Origin: Massilia sp. Leaf139
GTDB taxonomy: Bacteria > Pseudomonadota > Gammaproteobacteria > Burkholderiales > Burkholderiaceae_D
Length of the DNA stretch: 64,000 nt
Assembly: GCF_001424165.1 (NCBI RefSeq)
Contig: NZ_LMOJ01000001.1
Coordinates: forward strand, 709,194 to 773,193
Reading direction: 5' to 3'
Shown: piece by piece, positions 56,360-64,000 of the stretch
How the letters are laid out: the number at the start of each line of letters is the position of its first letter
Numbering within the stretch: position 1 is the stretch's first letter
The notes under the pieces: generated by a model
Told to the model about the DNA's origin: nothing
The model's input: only the letters and a program-made list of their open reading frames with translations
Database searches by the model: none
Position numbers and translations under genes: made by a program

Positions 56360-57658
56360 TTACGGCCGTTTATACACCTTCCCGCCCTTCATCACGAACG
56401 CCACCTTGCGCAGCGCCGCGATGTCCGCCGTCGGATCGCCCTCGACCGCAACGACGTCGGCCAGCGCGCCGGGCGCCAGGCGTCCCAGCTCCTTGCCCTT
56501 GCCGAGGATGTTGGCCGCCACCGCGGTGGCCGCGCGCAGGGCCTCCGTCGGGGTCATCCCCAGCCGCACCATCCACTCCAGCTCGCGCGCATTGGTGCCG
56601 TGGGTGAAGACGCCGACATCGCTGCCGTTGCCGATCACGACCCCGACCTTGCGCGCCAGGCGGAAGGCACGGGCCGCCTCCTGCATCGACGGCGTCGGCG
56701 CGCCGCCGCGCACGTGCTTCTGGAAGTATTCGCCGATCGCTTCCGGCGCGGTGAGGGTTGGCACATAGGCCGTGCCGCGCTCCTTCATTAGGCGCAGCGT
56801 CGCTTCGCTGGCGCCGTAGCCGTGCTCGATGGTGTCGGCGCCGGCCAGCGTCGCCAGGCGGATCGCGGCGTCGGTGCTGGCGTGTACCGCCACCTTGCGG
56901 CCGGTGACGTGGGCCGCCTCCACCATCGCCTTCAGTTCGTCGAGGGTGAAGGTCGGGCGGCTGCTGCCGTCGATGCCGGTGCGGTAGTCGCCGTACACCT
57001 TGATCCAGTCGGCGCCGCGCGCGCTCTGTTCGCGCACGGCTTTCGTCACCTCGTCGATGCCGGAGGCCGGCTGGGCGCCGTAGGGAATCTCCATGTCGGG
57101 CCGGTAGCTGCGCTCGGCCGGGCCGTAGCTGTAGCTGGCGACGATGGCTTTGGTTGCGATCAGCAGGCGCGGGCCGGCCACCACCCCCTGTTCGATCGCG
57201 CGCTTGATGCCGACGTCGGCATAGTTCGCGCCTTCGGTGCCGAGGTCGCGCAGGGTCGTGAAGCCGGCCTGTAGGGTATCGGCGGCATGCTTGCCGGCGA
57301 GGAGGGTGCGGTACTCGACCTGCTCCTTGATCACCTGGTCGTCCCAGGTGGTTTCGTTATATGGGTGAAGCAGCACGTGCGAATGCAGGTCGATCAGGCC
57401 CGGGATCAGGGTTTTGCCGGGGAGGGCGATGCGCTCGGCGTCGGCCGGCGCATTGACCGCGGCACTCGGGCCGACTTCCTTGACGCGGCCGTCGACCACC
57501 AGCACCGACCAGCCGGCGTGGCCCTGGCCTTCGCCCGTCCAGACGCGGTCGGCGCTGAGCAGGAGGCTGCGCGGATCGGCCGCGTGGGCATTGATGGTCG
57601 CGGTGTAGCCGAGCGTGACGAGGGCGAATGGGGCAAGGATGCGAGTCCAGGAACGCAT
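56360..57658 (-). CDS. Exported metal-dependent amidohydrolase
   Basis: A 432-residue amidohydrolase-superfamily protein with a signal peptide (residues 1-26, ending NAHA). Metal-site features: HxH in [14 protein letters not shown], the Lys that is usually carboxylated in ADWIKVYGD, His in [11 protein letters not shown], His in DTIEHGYG, and Asp in GNGSDVG. The pattern resembles the prolidase/Xaa-Arg dipeptidase-like (Sgx9260-type) clade, so periplasmic dipeptide hydrolysis is likely but not certain. It is monocistronic, transcribed towards dctA. Confidence 0.88.
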   Translation of the reverse strand: MRSWTRILAPFALVTLGYTATINAHAADPRSLLLSADRVWTGEGQGHAGWSVLVVDGRVKEVGPSAAVNAPADAERIALPGKTLIPGLIDLHSHVLLHPYNETTWDDQVIKEQVEYRTLLAGKHAADTLQAGFTTLRDLGTEGANYADVGIKRAIEQGVVAGPRLLIATKAIVASYSYGPAERSYRPDMEIPYGAQPASGIDEVTKAVREQSARGADWIKVYGDYRTGIDGSSRPTFTLDELKAMVEAAHVTGRKVAVHASTDAAIRLATLAGADTIEHGYGASEATLRLMKERGTAYVPTLTAPEAIGEYFQKHVRGGAPTPSMQEAARAFRLARKVGVVIGNGSDVGVFTHGTNARELEWMVRLGMTPTEALRAATAVAANILGKGKELGRLAPGALADVVAVEGDPTADIAALRKVAFVMKGGKVYKRP

Positions 57659-57753
57659 GTGTCTTCCTTTTTATTATGGGAAGACCATCATAGCGGAGCC
57701 GGCACCGCTTGCGTGCGGTATGCTGGCGCCTTCATTTTTCGAACGAGAAGCAG

Positions 57754-59280
57754 ATGGGTCAGGCGGATCTTCGCGTCACGGCGCTGTTGAAGGAAGCGGT
57801 CGCGCTGCACCAGTCGGGCAAGCTGGCCGAGGCGCAGGCGCGCTACCGCCAGGTGCTGGCGCTGGCGCCGCGCCAGTTCGACGCGCTCCATTTGTCGGGC
57901 GTGGCCGAACGCCAGCAAGGCCATGCGCAGGCGGCCGCGGATCTGATCGGGCAGGCGCTCGCCGTCGACCCCGCGCAGGCAACGGCGCACTGCAACCTCG
58001 GCGCCGCGCTCCAGGATCTGGGCCGCGCCGCCGACGGACTGGCCAGCTACGACACGGCCCTCGCCCTGAACCCCAACTACGCGCTCGCCTGGAGCAACCG
58101 CGGCAACGCCTTGCGCAAGCTCGGCCGCCTGCCCGAGGCGGTCGACAGCTACGAGCGCGCCCTGGCGCTGCGTCCGGACAACGCCGAGGCCTGGTGCAAC
58201 CGCGCCATCGCGCTGCTCGACCTGGGCCAGGCCGAGGCAGCGCTCGAAAGTGCGGAAGCGGCGCTGCGCTTGCGGCGGCCGTACCCGCAGGCCCTGTGCG
58301 TGCGCGCGAACGCCCTGTACCAGCTGCGCGACTTCGAGGCCGCCCTGCACAGCTATGACGACGCCATCGCCGCCGATGCGCAGGCGCCCGAGGCGCACGG
58401 CGGACGCGCCCTCGCGCTCCTGAAGCTCGGGCGCGCGCAGGAGGCGCTGGGCAGTGCCGAAGCGAGTCTCGCGCTGCGGCCAGCGTACCCGCAGGGGCAG
58501 CGCCAGCGCGGCGACGCGCTGCTGGCCCTCGGGCGGCGCGAAGACGCCATCGCCGCTTACCAGGAGGCGCAGGCACTGGCGCGGGAAGCCGGTCAGGACA
58601 GCGCGGATATCGACTTCGCGCTGGCCGCGCTCGGCGTCGGCGCCGCACCCGAACGGGCGCCCGGCGCCTACGTGAAAGCCCTGTTCGACGGCTATGCCGG
58701 CCACTTCGACGAACACCTGACCGGCGTGCTGGGCTACCGCACGCCGGCGCTGCTGGGCGAGGCGATCGGGCGCCATGTGGATCGCCTGGTCGAACCCGGC
58801 GGGCTCGCCGTGGCCGACCTCGGCTGCGGCACGGGACTGTGCGCGCCCGTCCTGCGCCCGCTCGCGCGCAGCCTGGCGGGCGTGGACTTGTCCGAGCGGA
58901 TGCTGGCGCAGGCCCGTGCGGGCGGGCTGTACGACGAACTGGCCTGCGCCGACATCGGCGACTGGCTGGCCGGCCGTCCAGCGGCCTTCGATCTCGCCGT
59001 GGCCGCCGACGTGCTGGTGTATTTCGGCGCGCTCGACGGTCTGTTCGCCGCGGTGCGCGCCGCGCTGCGGCCGGGCGGCTGGTTCTGCTTCTCGACCGAA
59101 GCGGGCGAGGGCGAAGGCTATACCCTGTTGCCCTCGAACCGCTACGCGCACGCGCTGCCCTACCTGGAACGGCTCGCCGCCGCGCACGGCTTCACCGTGC
59201 TCGACGCCTCGCGCGCGGTGCTGCGCCGCGAGAACGGCGCCGGCATCGAAGGTCACCTGCTGGTATTGCGGGCCGCCTGA
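57754..59280 (+). CDS. TPR-repeat SAM-dependent methyltransferase
   Basis: A 508-residue two-part protein. The first about 290 residues are seven or eight tetratricopeptide repeats (for example CNLGAALQDLGRAADGLASY and WSNRGNALRKLGRLPEAVDS). The rest is a class I methyltransferase with motif I VADLGCGTGLCAP, the post-I acidic residue in LAGVDLSERML and motif IV DLAVAADVLVYFG. TPRs suggest a protein substrate or partner. ATG 57754 follows GAGAAG. Its stop abuts the stop of the convergent MFS gene. Confidence 0.9.
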   Translation: MGQADLRVTALLKEAVALHQSGKLAEAQARYRQVLALAPRQFDALHLSGVAERQQGHAQAAADLIGQALAVDPAQATAHCNLGAALQDLGRAADGLASYDTALALNPNYALAWSNRGNALRKLGRLPEAVDSYERALALRPDNAEAWCNRAIALLDLGQAEAALESAEAALRLRRPYPQALCVRANALYQLRDFEAALHSYDDAIAADAQAPEAHGGRALALLKLGRAQEALGSAEASLALRPAYPQGQRQRGDALLALGRREDAIAAYQEAQALAREAGQDSADIDFALAALGVGAAPERAPGAYVKALFDGYAGHFDEHLTGVLGYRTPALLGEAIGRHVDRLVEPGGLAVADLGCGTGLCAPVLRPLARSLAGVDLSERMLAQARAGGLYDELACADIGDWLAGRPAAFDLAVAADVLVYFGALDGLFAAVRAALRPGGWFCFSTEAGEGEGYTLLPSNRYAHALPYLERLAAAHGFTVLDASRAVLRRENGAGIEGHLLVLRAA

Positions 59281-60693
59281 TCACTTCGGCGCCGGGCGCG
59301 TTTTCACGGCCAGGCACAGCGCCCCCGTCACCAGCGCCAGCACCACGTGCATGCCGTACAGCGGCAGGAAGTCGGCGCGCGTCACGCTCGCGTGCCCGAC
59401 CAGCAGCACCGTCACCGCCACGCCCAGCACCGACCCGAGCTGGCGCGTTGCCTGGTTGACCGCGCTGCCGACCGCGTACTGCGCCGGCGGCAGGCCCGCC
59501 ACGGCGGCGCCGGACAGGGAAGGCAGCACCATGCCCACCCCGATCCCGCTCAGGAACAGGCCCGGCAGCCAATCCGTCAGGTAGGCCGGTTCCAGGCCCG
59601 GCACCAGCAGCAGCCACAAGCCGCTGGCCGCATAGATCAGCGAGCCGAGCACCAGCACCGGCCGGTGTCCGCTGCGCGCGGCGATGCGGCCGGCGACGAT
59701 CGCCGTCGGCACCACCATCAGCGGGCCCGGCGTGACGGCCAGGCCGGCCAGCGGCAGGCTGAAATGCCAGATGCGCGTCATGTAGGTGAAGAAGGCGAAG
59801 AACATCATCGCGAACGCCGTGCCGAAGGCGAAGGTCGCCAGATTCACCGCGCTGTAGCTGCGGTTGGCGAACAGGGCCAGGTCGACCAGGGGCGCAGCGC
59901 TGATGCGCGCCCAGGCCACGAACACGCCGACCGCGGCCAGGCCCGCGGCGGCAAGCGCGCCCAGTTTCAGCCGGCTCCAGTACGGCGAGTCGAGCTGGGT
60001 GATCGCCATCGCCAGGGCGCCGACGGCCGCGATCAGGAGCGCCATGCCGACGAGGTCGATGCGCGCGCGCTTGCCCGGGATCTGCGCCTCGCGCAGGCGC
60101 GTCGCCCCGAACCAGAGCGAGACCGCGCCCAGCGGCAGGTTGATGTAAAAGGCCCAGGGCCAGCCCAGGTGTTCCACGATGCTGCTGCCCAGGCTCGGCC
60201 CGATGGCGGCGGCCAGGCCGCCGACCGCGCCCCACAGGCTGACGGCGACGGCGCGCTTCTCCTTGGGGAAGGCGTCGAGGATGATCGACAGCGAGGCGGG
60301 CGTCAACAGCGCCGCACCCAGGGCCTGGACGATGCGCGCCGCGATCAGCCAGCCCACGCTGCCGGCCATGCCGCAGGCGTAGGAGGCAGCCAGGAACAGG
60401 GCGACGCCGATGAGGAACACGCGCTTCCTGCCATGGGCGTCGGCCAGGCCGCCGGCGGGAATCAGCATGGTCGCGTAGACGACCGTATAGGCGTTGAGCA
60501 CCCAGGACAGGTCGGCCGGCGTCGCGGCCGGGAAGGCGCCTTGCAGGGCGCCGAAGGCGGCGAACAGCACGGTGCTGTCGATCGACACCAGGAAGACGGC
60601 GATACAGGCGATCCAGAAGGTGGGCCAGGGCGAACTCGGCGCATGAGCCGCCGCGTCGATGGCGGGAGCGGGGGCGAGGCTGGGGGTGGTCAT
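59281..60693 (-). CDS. MFS multidrug transporter (DHA2, 14-TMS type)
   Basis: A 470-residue inner-membrane drug:proton antiporter. Features: TM1 FWIACIAVFLVSIDSTVLFA, motif A GGLADAHGRKRVFLIGV after TM2, and motif C-like GAVGGLAAAIGPSLGSSIVE in TM5, with about 14 helices, as in EmrB/QacA relatives. The substrate is unknown. It starts 12 bases after the SDR gene and GAGGATC precedes its ATG, so the two are an operon probably controlled by the TetR regulator upstream. Confidence 0.92.
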   Translation of the reverse strand: MTTPSLAPAPAIDAAAHAPSSPWPTFWIACIAVFLVSIDSTVLFAAFGALQGAFPAATPADLSWVLNAYTVVYATMLIPAGGLADAHGRKRVFLIGVALFLAASYACGMAGSVGWLIAARIVQALGAALLTPASLSIILDAFPKEKRAVAVSLWGAVGGLAAAIGPSLGSSIVEHLGWPWAFYINLPLGAVSLWFGATRLREAQIPGKRARIDLVGMALLIAAVGALAMAITQLDSPYWSRLKLGALAAAGLAAVGVFVAWARISAAPLVDLALFANRSYSAVNLATFAFGTAFAMMFFAFFTYMTRIWHFSLPLAGLAVTPGPLMVVPTAIVAGRIAARSGHRPVLVLGSLIYAASGLWLLLVPGLEPAYLTDWLPGLFLSGIGVGMVLPSLSGAAVAGLPPAQYAVGSAVNQATRQLGSVLGVAVTVLLVGHASVTRADFLPLYGMHVVLALVTGALCLAVKTRPAPK

Positions 60694-60705
60694 GGCGATC
60701 CTCGA

Positions 60706-61410
60706 TCAGCGTTGGAAGTCGATGTAGATGCCCGGCTCGTTCGACAGGCCGGCCTTGATCTGGCGTGTGAGCTCGTCGATGGCGACTTCGCTCGCGCCCT
60801 GTTCGAGCGCTTCGAAGGCGCGCGCGGCGACCAGTTCGGGCGCGAGCTTGGGCACGTCCATGCCGCGCGTGAGGTCGGTGTCGATGAAGCCGACATGCAT
60901 GCCGAGCACCTGCGTGCCCTGCGCGCGCAGCTCGTTGCGCAGGCCATTGGTGGCGCTCCAGGCGGCCGCTTTCGAAACGGCGTAGGCGGCCAGCACGGGT
61001 GCGCTCAGCCAGCTCGCGATCGACAGCACATTGAGCAGGGCGCCGCCGCCATTGGCCGCCAGCACCGGCGCGAAGGCCTGGCTGACGCGCAGCAGGCCGT
61101 AGACATTGGTGTCCATCATGCGTGCGGTAGCGGCGACGCTGTCCTCGGCCAGCAGGCCGCCGACGCTGGCGATGCCGGCATTGTTGACAACCAGGGTGAC
61201 GTCGCCGCAGTCGCGCGCGGCCGCCGCCACCTGGCCGGCATCCGTGACGTCGAGGGCGATCGGTACCACGCCGGCAAGGGTGACCGTGCTCGGGTCGCGC
61301 GCCGCGGCGTAGACCTTGCGCGCGCCGTGGGCGAGGGCGTGGCGCGCAAATGCGAGGCCGAGGCCGCGGTTGGCGCCGGTGACGAGGACGGTGGCGTTCT
61401 GGAGTTGCAT
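60706..61410 (-). CDS. SDR-family oxidoreductase (TetR-controlled)
   Basis: A 234-residue short-chain dehydrogenase: cofactor motif VLVTGANRGLGLAFARHAL, NNAGIAS, catalytic Ser in SIASWLSA and YAVSKAA (Y-x-x-x-K). ATG 61410 has AAGGAAG at good spacing. The promoter carries a copy of the TetR-type operator (61441-61458). The pairing with an efflux pump suggests detoxification of a reactive carbonyl or xenobiotic, which is an inference. Confidence 0.92.
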   Translation of the reverse strand: MQLQNATVLVTGANRGLGLAFARHALAHGARKVYAAARDPSTVTLAGVVPIALDVTDAGQVAAAARDCGDVTLVVNNAGIASVGGLLAEDSVAATARMMDTNVYGLLRVSQAFAPVLAANGGGALLNVLSIASWLSAPVLAAYAVSKAAAWSATNGLRNELRAQGTQVLGMHVGFIDTDLTRGMDVPKLAPELVAARAFEALEQGASEVAIDELTRQIKAGLSNEPGIYIDFQR

Positions 61411-61440
61411 GATGCTTCCTTTCAGGACAGGTTTTCTAGA

Positions 61441-61458
61441 ATATGACGGACATCATAT
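61441..61458. promoter_or_regulatory. TetR-family operator candidate before the SDR-MFS operon
   Basis: ATATGA-CGGACA-TCATAT, 6-base arms with a 6-base spacer, 30 bases upstream of the SDR start. The same form occurs before the TetR gene at 62099-62116. Confidence 0.7.
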
Positions 61459-61500
61459 TTTTGGGTAACGAAGATCGCGGACGGATCGCGTCGGTACGGT

Positions 61501-62082
61501 TCAGGGCGTGTCGTACTGATTGATGAGCGCGGCGCGGGTGGCCGGTAGCAGGGCGCGGCCTTCGTCGCCGAGCGCGCGCGCCATCTGCAAGGCGCCGACC
61601 AGGCTGCTGGCGAGGAGGAAGGCGCGTTCCAGCGGGGCATCCGGCGCCAGAGCGCTGCGCGCGCGCTCGACCAGGGCGGCAACGCGGGCGCGCGAGACGT
61701 CCAGCAATTCGTCGGTCTGGCGCGGCATTTCGGAGCCGAGCGCGGCGACGACGCAGCCGCGCTCGCGCGTGGCGAGGTGGTTGTCGGCCAGGTAGGCCTC
61801 GACCAGCGCCCGCACCGGGCTGGCGCCGGCGTCCTGCAGGGCGCGGATCGTGCGCGACAGGCTGCGCGTGCTGTCGGCGGCGGCGTGTTCGATGGCCGCG
61901 GCGAGCAGGGCGTCGCGCGACTTGAAGTGGGCGTAGAAGCCGCCGTGGGTCAGGCCGGCTTCCTTCATGACCTCGGCCACGCCGACCCCGGCATAACCCT
62001 GGCGGCGCACGGCGCGGGCGGCGGCTTCGAGGATGCGCTGGTGCGACTGTTCGCGGCGGCTGCTCTTGGTATCGGCGTTCAT
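61501..62082 (-). CDS. TetR-family transcriptional regulator
   Basis: A 193-residue repressor. N-terminal helix-turn-helix (about 14-60): QRILEAAARAVRRQGYAGVG, then VAEVMKEAGLTHGGFYAHFK and SRDALLAAAI, the AcrR/NemR-like type. The C-terminal domain has a Cys in the ATRERGCVVAALGSEMPRQ segment, shared with regulators that respond to electrophiles, and ends LINQYDTP. It lies upstream of the SDR and MFS genes in the same direction, with the shared operator in both promoters. Confidence 0.93.
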   Translation of the reverse strand: MNADTKSSRREQSHQRILEAAARAVRRQGYAGVGVAEVMKEAGLTHGGFYAHFKSRDALLAAAIEHAAADSTRSLSRTIRALQDAGASPVRALVEAYLADNHLATRERGCVVAALGSEMPRQTDELLDVSRARVAALVERARSALAPDAPLERAFLLASSLVGALQMARALGDEGRALLPATRAALINQYDTP

Positions 62083-62098
62083 GATGAGGGACAGACAG

Positions 62099-62116
62099 AT
62101 ATGATGGCTCTCATAT
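62099..62116. promoter_or_regulatory. TetR-family operator candidate before the TetR gene
   Basis: ATATGA-TGGCTC-TCATAT, 16 bases upstream of the TetR start. A further related dyad (TATGA-CCA-TCATA, 62117-62129) overlaps its edge. The site lies between the divergent TetR and DUF5694 genes. Confidence 0.7.
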
Positions 62117-62253
62117 TATGACCATCATATTTCCGAGTCAAGCGCTTTCTTTTACATTGCAGTGCGCCATTCCCACCGCCTGTCGGGTCAGCCTTGCCGC
62201 TGCGGCTTGCCTTATTTACATTCTTCCTTTCGATCACGGTCTGGAGGAACCCG

Positions 62254-63321
62254 ATGGAGAAGCGCCGTCTGAAGAATCGTCTCGCCGCAGCCTGCCTGCT
62301 TGCCCTCATGCTGCCCGCGGCGGCCCGGGCCCAGGCCGACTTGACGGCGTTTGATCGCGACATGGCCGGCCCGCGCGCCCAGGTGCTGGTGCTCGGTACG
62401 GTTCACCTGCGCGGCATGCCGGCCGGCTTCGACCCCGCCGCGCTCGACCCGCTGCTCGAACGGCTGGCGGCCTTCAAGCCCGAGATCGTCACCATTGAAA
62501 CCGAGAACGGGGAGGAATGCGACCTGGCCGCGCGCCATGCCGCGAAGTACGGCGCCGACTATTGCGCCTCGACGGCGGCCGCGCGCGCCGCCACCGGGCT
62601 CGATGCACCGGCCGCGCTGGCCGAGGTGAGTCAGCTGCTCAAAAGCTGGCCGGCGCAGCCGACGCCGGGGCAGCGCCGACGCCTGGCGGCGCTGTTCCTG
62701 GCCTCCTACGACCGCGCCTCGGCCTATGTACAGTGGCTGCAGCTGCCATCAAACGAGCGCCGCGCCGGCGACGGATTGGACGCCGCCCTGGTCGAACAGC
62801 TCGGCAAGCTCGCAGGGCGCAAGGACGAAAGCTTCATGATCGCCGCCCGCCTGGCCGCGCGCCTCGGTTTGACGCGCGTGCACGCGGTCGACAACCACAC
62901 GGGCGACCAGATCGACGTCGCCGACAAGAAGGCCTTCCTGCAATCGGTCGAAGCGGCATGGGCGGCGGGCGGCGCGGCCCTGAAGGCGCGCCAGCAGGGC
63001 GAGGAAGCGCTCATGCGCGCGCCCGACCTGCTGCCGCTCTACCGCGCCGTCAACGACCCGGAAGGCCTGCGCATCCTGGCCGAGGCCAACGTCGTGCCGG
63101 CCATGCGTGCGCAATCGAAGGAAGGCTATCCGCAGATGTGGGTGGCCGGCTGGGAGATCCGCAACCTGCGCATGGTCGCCAACATCCGCGAGACCTTCCG
63201 CGAACGGCCGGGCGCACGCGTGCTCACCATCGTCGGCGCTTCGCACAAGCCCTGGTTCGACAGCTGGCTGGGGCAGTTGCAGGGTGTCGATGTCGTCGAT
63301 GCGGCGGCGCTGCTGAAGTAG
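62254..63321 (+). CDS. Exported DUF5694 (TraB/TIKI-like) protein
   Basis: A 355-residue protein with a signal peptide (about 1-28, ending ARAQA). The mature part starts with the GTVHLRG motif (VLVLGTVHLRGMPAGF) and continues with VTIETENGEECDLA, a helical middle and a late TIVGASHKPWFDSWL. The spaced G-x-x-H, E and G-x-S/A-H residues resemble the TIKI/TraB metalloprotease-like clan; activity is unproven. ATG 62254 follows CTGGAGGAAC; an earlier in-frame start would precede the signal peptide. Confidence 0.82.
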   Translation: MEKRRLKNRLAAACLLALMLPAAARAQADLTAFDRDMAGPRAQVLVLGTVHLRGMPAGFDPAALDPLLERLAAFKPEIVTIETENGEECDLAARHAAKYGADYCASTAAARAATGLDAPAALAEVSQLLKSWPAQPTPGQRRRLAALFLASYDRASAYVQWLQLPSNERRAGDGLDAALVEQLGKLAGRKDESFMIAARLAARLGLTRVHAVDNHTGDQIDVADKKAFLQSVEAAWAAGGAALKARQQGEEALMRAPDLLPLYRAVNDPEGLRILAEANVVPAMRAQSKEGYPQMWVAGWEIRNLRMVANIRETFRERPGARVLTIVGASHKPWFDSWLGQLQGVDVVDAAALLK

Positions 63322-63331
63322 CGCCGCGGCT

Positions 63332-63976
63332 CTATGCGTTTTCCATGAACCCGGTCAGCTCGGCCGCGATCTGCTGGGCCAGCTGGTGGATGTGGAAGCC
63401 GTCGACGAAGCCGTGGTGGGCCTGTACCGAGAACGGCAGCAGCAGGCGGCCGGGCGGGCCGTCCCTGAAGCGGCCCCAGGCCAGCGAGGGGATGTCGGGC
63501 GCGCCGAGCGCCGCCGCCGGGTGCTGGATGGACGTGAAGTCGAGCCAGGGAATGCAGGTGATGAAGACCTGATCCTTGCACTGGCGCGGCGAGAGGGCGG
63601 CGTACGCGTTGTTCAGTTCCGTCATGGCGCAGGCCTGGTCGCGCGCCGCAATCCCGCGCGCGACGAATTCGCGCAGGTCGTCGCTCCAGTCGAACAGGGC
63701 GAAGTTCAGGTCATTGTGTTGGTTGACGACCGTGAACGAGGGCATCAGGCGGTCGATCGCGATGACCTCGCCCTCGAAGACGCGGTAGCGGAAGTTCTCG
63801 ATCTTCAGCACGGCGCGCAGCACCGCGCACAGCAGCACGTGGAAAGGCGGCAGGCCATGCTCCTTGCACCAGGGCCGGTAGTCGGGCAGATCGAGGGTGA
63901 AGCAGAGATTGACCGCGGGGCTGTCCATGCGGTCGAAGAGCTCGAAGCGGTCGCGCCGGTGTTCGAAGTTTTGCAT
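63332..63976 (-). CDS. CatA-like O-acetyltransferase
   Basis: A 214-residue protein of the type A chloramphenicol acetyltransferase fold. The active-site motif HHGFVDGFHIHQL keeps the catalytic His and the downstream Asp (consensus H-H-x-x-x-D-G-x-H). The N-terminus (RDRFELFDRMDSPAVNLCFT) and the FTVVNQHNDLNFALFDW segment also fit the family. Many chromosomal homologues do not act on chloramphenicol, so resistance should not be assumed. The promoter is at or beyond the right edge of the window; ATG 63976 is the only sensible start. Confidence 0.88.
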   Translation of the reverse strand: MQNFEHRRDRFELFDRMDSPAVNLCFTLDLPDYRPWCKEHGLPPFHVLLCAVLRAVLKIENFRYRVFEGEVIAIDRLMPSFTVVNQHNDLNFALFDWSDDLREFVARGIAARDQACAMTELNNAYAALSPRQCKDQVFITCIPWLDFTSIQHPAAALGAPDIPSLAWGRFRDGPPGRLLLPFSVQAHHGFVDGFHIHQLAQQIAAELTGFMENA

Positions 63977-64000
63977 GCGGTTGGAACCGTTGAAACGGAG

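Noticed and set aside
63332-63976. Chloramphenicol resistance
   Set aside because: The catalytic motif is CAT-like, but distant chromosomal homologues often have other substrates; sequence alone does not support a resistance call.

Overview
The window is a GC-rich chromosomal segment of a Gram-negative bacterium, most probably a betaproteobacterium of the Massilia/Telluria group (Oxalobacteraceae). This rests on overall protein character, a cello-oligosaccharide locus built on a TonB-dependent receptor, RecBCD, large hybrid kinases and dense, tightly packed genes. It is an inference, because no rRNA or other phylogenetic marker is present. I saw no tRNA, rRNA, CRISPR array, prophage or insertion sequence.

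1-15.4 kb is a signalling region. It holds the 3' end of glpD, a glutathione S-transferase, and a soluble kinase with about eight HAMP units (like fungal group III kinases) coupled to a CheR-like protein whose SAM-binding residues are altered. A quorum-sensing cassette follows, luxR / rsaL (opposite strand) / luxI, arranged like lasR-rsaL-lasI of Pseudomonas, with a visible lux box and candidate RsaL sites. After it come a GNAT gene overlapping a periplasmic prolyl oligopeptidase gene, and a CHASE-PAS hybrid kinase.

15.5-24.5 kb is the recC-recB-recD operon (exonuclease V). 24.5-36.6 kb is mixed: a small ribbon-helix-helix-like protein, a PBP7-type endopeptidase with a long basic tail, a sulfate-binding protein, acetyltransferase and M15-like genes, a DUF378 protein overlapping a YfcE-like phosphoesterase that lacks a standard start codon, a polar amino-acid uptake pair without an ATPase, a porin, ETF-ubiquinone oxidoreductase, an SDR and a thioesterase.

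36.6-47.4 kb is a cellulose/cello-oligosaccharide utilisation locus. On the minus strand it runs TonB receptor, GH1 beta-glucosidase, glucokinase, AmpG-like MFS transporter, GH9 glucanase fused in frame to a UPF0303 domain, and a Gfo/Idh/MocA oxidoreductase. A divergent LacI regulator sits next to palindromic operator-like sites. The implied flow is outer-membrane import, periplasmic trimming by GH9, inner-membrane import by MFS, intracellular hydrolysis by GH1, and phosphorylation by glucokinase.

47.4-64 kb carries a PAS-LuxR regulator beside scoAB (ketone-body CoA transferase), two small membrane proteins, a TrhA/hemolysin III protein, a BlaI-BlaR1 pair (BlaR1 with a TonB-type C-terminus) with three similar operators and a SIMPL-domain protein as likely target, dctA, an amidohydrolase, a TPR-methyltransferase, a TetR-SDR-MFS unit with two copies of one operator, a DUF5694 protein and a CatA-like acetyltransferase.

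Intergenic gaps repeatedly hold a palindromic repeat family with arms of the type GTAGGGTGGGC / GCCCAC or GTAGGGTGGAG / CTCCAC. Two copies often face each other, as in REP doublets.
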